Part shown: in pieces, positions 62,191-64,000 of the stretch
Layout of the letters: every line of letters starts with the position of its first letter
Position numbering within the stretch: the first letter of the stretch is position 1
Source of the DNA: Karstenula rhodostoma CBS 690.94
Lineage: Eukaryota; Ascomycota; Dothideomycetes; Pleosporales; Didymosphaeriaceae
Length of the DNA stretch: 64,000 nt
Assembly (NCBI GenBank): GCA_010093485.1
Contig: MU001506.1
Span: 1,116,001-1,180,000, forward strand
Reading direction: 5' to 3'
Notes under the pieces: model-generated
The model's database searches: none
Told to the model about the DNA's origin: nothing
The model's input: only the letters and a program-made list of their open reading frames with translations
Position numbers and translations under genes: made by a program

Positions 62191-63501
62191 ATGGTTTCTC
62201 ATAGGATACCACAAAAGATGCAAGCTGCACAGGTTGTCGAGGTACATACTGTTCTTGGAGTCCACCTCCAACCATGTCCCAAATTACAGTCTCCATATCC
62301 ACGAGCTAAATCTATAAGATGAATCCTTCTAACTCCCGCAGTTCGACAACCCCTACAAGATGAACACTGTCCCCGTACCCACCGACCTCGCCCCAGAAGA
62401 TCTCCTCATCCGCGTGGCCGTCGCATCCCTCTGCCACACCGACTTCATGGTCCAACACGGGATAATGGGCACGAAGCTGCCCTGTACCGGCTCCCATGAA
62501 GGCTCCGGCACCGTTGTCGCCGTCGGCTCTTCGGTCAAGAACTTCCAGGCTGGCGACCGTGTAATGGCCGGTATCATCTACCACCCATGTGGGACTTGCG
62601 GCGACTGTCGCGGCCCAGAAACCTTCACCCAGTACTGCACAAATGCCGCTTACTGCGGCGTCAAAGATGCAGATGGATATTTCGCCGAGTATGCTCGAAT
62701 CGATAGCCGATGGGCTGCGAAGCTACCTGATAAGGTGTCTTTTGAGACAGCTGCTCCGCTCTCTTGTGCAGGATGCACGGTGTACAAAGGCGTTTTGCTT
62801 GCAGGCCTAAAGAAAGGGGAGTGGCTTGCGCTCGTGGGATCAGGAGGCGGGCTGGGTCATCTAGGCGTGCAATTCGCAAAGGCGCTTGGACTGAACGTCG
62901 TGGGTGTCGATGCGCGAGGCGAGGGGCTGGATTTGACGCGAAAAGGAGGCGCTGATCTTGTCGTGGATGCGCGAAAGGGCGATGAGGCAGTGGTTAAAGA
63001 AGTTAAGAAAGTAACAAATGGCGAGGGCGTGGCTGCTACAGTGAACATTAGCGATGCAAAAACAGCTGCTGCTACGAGCTGTGCCATCACGCGAATGCAT
63101 GGGACGGTAGTTCAAGTTGCTCAGGTTAGTATCCTTTCTCTACTCTCGGCTGTTCAGATCTGGCGACTGGAACGGCGTCCGGACTACCTTTTGAATACCG
63201 GTACAGTTATTCGAGACTCGGATCTAACGCCCCACAGCCCGACAACGTAACCATCCCCTTCCAAGAGTTAATTTTCAGGGATATTCGGCTTCGTGGCTCC
63301 CTTATCTGCTCGGCGCAAGAAGCCAACGACATGCTGCAGCTTGTCGCGAAACATAATATCTCCGTCAATGTCAATGCTTTCAAAGGATTGGGAGAAATGG
63401 AGAAGCTTATTGAGCTCGCAGAGAGCGGGAAAATGAAAGGGAAGGGTATTGTGATCATGGATCAGTCGCAGATCGACACGGAGGGGAACGGGGTTGTGTA
63501 A
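62191..63501 (+). CDS. Zinc-dependent alcohol dehydrogenase (MDR family), 365 aa
   Basis: Exons 62191..62241, 62342..63124 and 63238..63501. The 51-bp first exon gives MVSHRIPQKMQAAQVVE, joined to FDNPYKMNTVPVP. Catalytic zinc ligands are visible in ASLCHTDF (Cys), GSHEGSGTV (His) and LSCAGCTVYKG (Cys); structural-zinc cysteines are in CGTCGDCRGPETFTQYC. The Rossmann motif is GSGGGLGHLGVQFAKALG, and VVGVDARG ends with the Asp that favours NAD over NADP. Intron 2 is phase 0 (VVQVAQ-PDNVTIPF). The form is that of yeast-type tetrameric ADH (about 350 aa) that interconverts alcohols and aldehydes. The short tail past GIVIMDQ is somewhat longer than usual. The physiological substrate is not evident. 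Confidence 0.92.
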
Positions 63502-63692
63502 CTATGAGCTTCAAGGTATTATCAATGGAATACATTGGAAAATCCTGATGTGATCTTGTTTTTGTTGAAGTTGCTGCTCAGGTGCATGGCTAAATGCGGG
63601 TATCATACCGCCTCGCTTCCCTTTCAGGATTTCCTCCCGTTCGTCTACTCGACCTTGCAGATATCGTACCTTTACCTCTTGCCTACAACATC

Positions 63693-64000
63693 CTATAACC
63701 CTGGCTTTACGTAACCCAATTTCACAGTCTCCACCTCCAACGTTTCCATATCCACCAGCACAACCTGTCCGGTCTTGCTGAATTTCGGTACTCCCACAAT
63801 CAGCACTTGCTGCCCCGCCGGACCCTTCACGGACTTTGCCTGAAACTTTTCCCTGTTACCCGCAAAATAGATGTGAGGGCATTCATTCAGTATCAGAGGA
63901 TCGTCGTCCTGGAATGGGTAGCACCACAGCGTATCCGGCGCTGTGGGCGCTATACACCGCCATCTCAACATCATCTCCATGGCATCAAGCGGCCGCACAC
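63693..64000 (-). CDS. POL31: DNA polymerase delta small (B) subunit, C-terminal part (truncated)
   Basis: The frame is open to the window edge, so only the last 102 residues are seen and the start lies outside. The visible part, RPLDAMEMMLRWRCIAPTAP-DTLWCYPFQDDDPLIL, then NECPHIYFAGNREKFQAKSV and VLIVGVPKFSKTGQVVLVDM, matches the C-terminus of Pol31/Cdc1/POLD2, whose inactive calcineurin-like phosphoesterase fold holds the HxYFxGN segment. The protein links the catalytic subunit Pol3 to Pol32 in the nucleus, for lagging-strand synthesis and repair. It converges on the ADH gene with 191 bp between stops. Confidence 0.9.
   Translation of the reverse strand, partial: VRPLDAMEMMLRWRCIAPTAPDTLWCYPFQDDDPLILNECPHIYFAGNREKFQAKSVKGPAGQQVLIVGVPKFSKTGQVVLVDMETLEVETVKLGYVKPGL

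Overview
The window looks like nuclear DNA of a filamentous ascomycete (Pezizomycotina, most likely Dothideomycetes). Genes are compact and carry many short GT-AG introns (roughly 45-265 bp) with CTAAC/CTGAC-like branch sites. Typical fungal families are present: Zn2Cys6 regulators, Dal5-type and DHA2 MFS carriers, CYP51, Atg10 and a filamentous-fungal FAR-17a/AIG1 protein. I see no rRNA, convincing tRNA, transposon or CRISPR array. Both ends cut through genes. I assembled all exon models by hand from reading frames and splice signals, so exon edges are predictions.

Layout. 1-10 kb: a gamma-glutamylcyclotransferase-like gene (truncated), a DUF6924-like gene, a GNAT acetyltransferase, a two-TM membrane protein, a Zn2Cys6 regulator, then mitoribosomal mS41 head-to-head with ARPC1. 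10-20 kb: two MFS transporters and a 1,122-residue protein whose architecture resembles the meiotic axis core (Red1/Rec10/SYCP2). 20-29 kb: ATG10 head-to-head with a Chk2/Cds1 kinase, a secreted protein with two crystallin-like domains, a diverged 23-bp tandem repeat, and CYP51. 29-37 kb: branched-chain aminotransferase, Erv2 sulfhydryl oxidase, LYAR zinc-finger protein, and Nep2/NEDP1 deneddylase. 37-50 kb (minus strand): HLTF/Rad5-like HIRAN-SNF2-RING translocase, glycogen debranching enzyme, RhoGAP. 50-64 kb: Rab geranylgeranyltransferase beta (BET2), a C2H2-like protein, a seven-exon FAR-17a/AIG1 protein, an intracellular GH3 beta-glucosidase, a second Zn2Cys6 regulator, a zinc alcohol dehydrogenase, and the C-terminus of the DNA polymerase delta small subunit.

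How the genes relate. Most are housekeeping genes placed by ordinary synteny, not a biosynthetic cluster. Several concern genome maintenance (Chk2, HLTF/Rad5, Pol delta B subunit, candidate meiotic axis protein) or protein modification (Atg10, Nep2, Bet2), but they are scattered and need not be co-regulated. The most cluster-like stretch is GH3 glucosidase, Zn2Cys6 regulator and ADH, all on the plus strand, with TATA boxes ahead of the glucosidase and ADH.

The points most worth a second look are the candidate axis protein, the two-domain crystallin-like secreted protein, and the 23-bp tandem repeat in the CYP51 upstream region.
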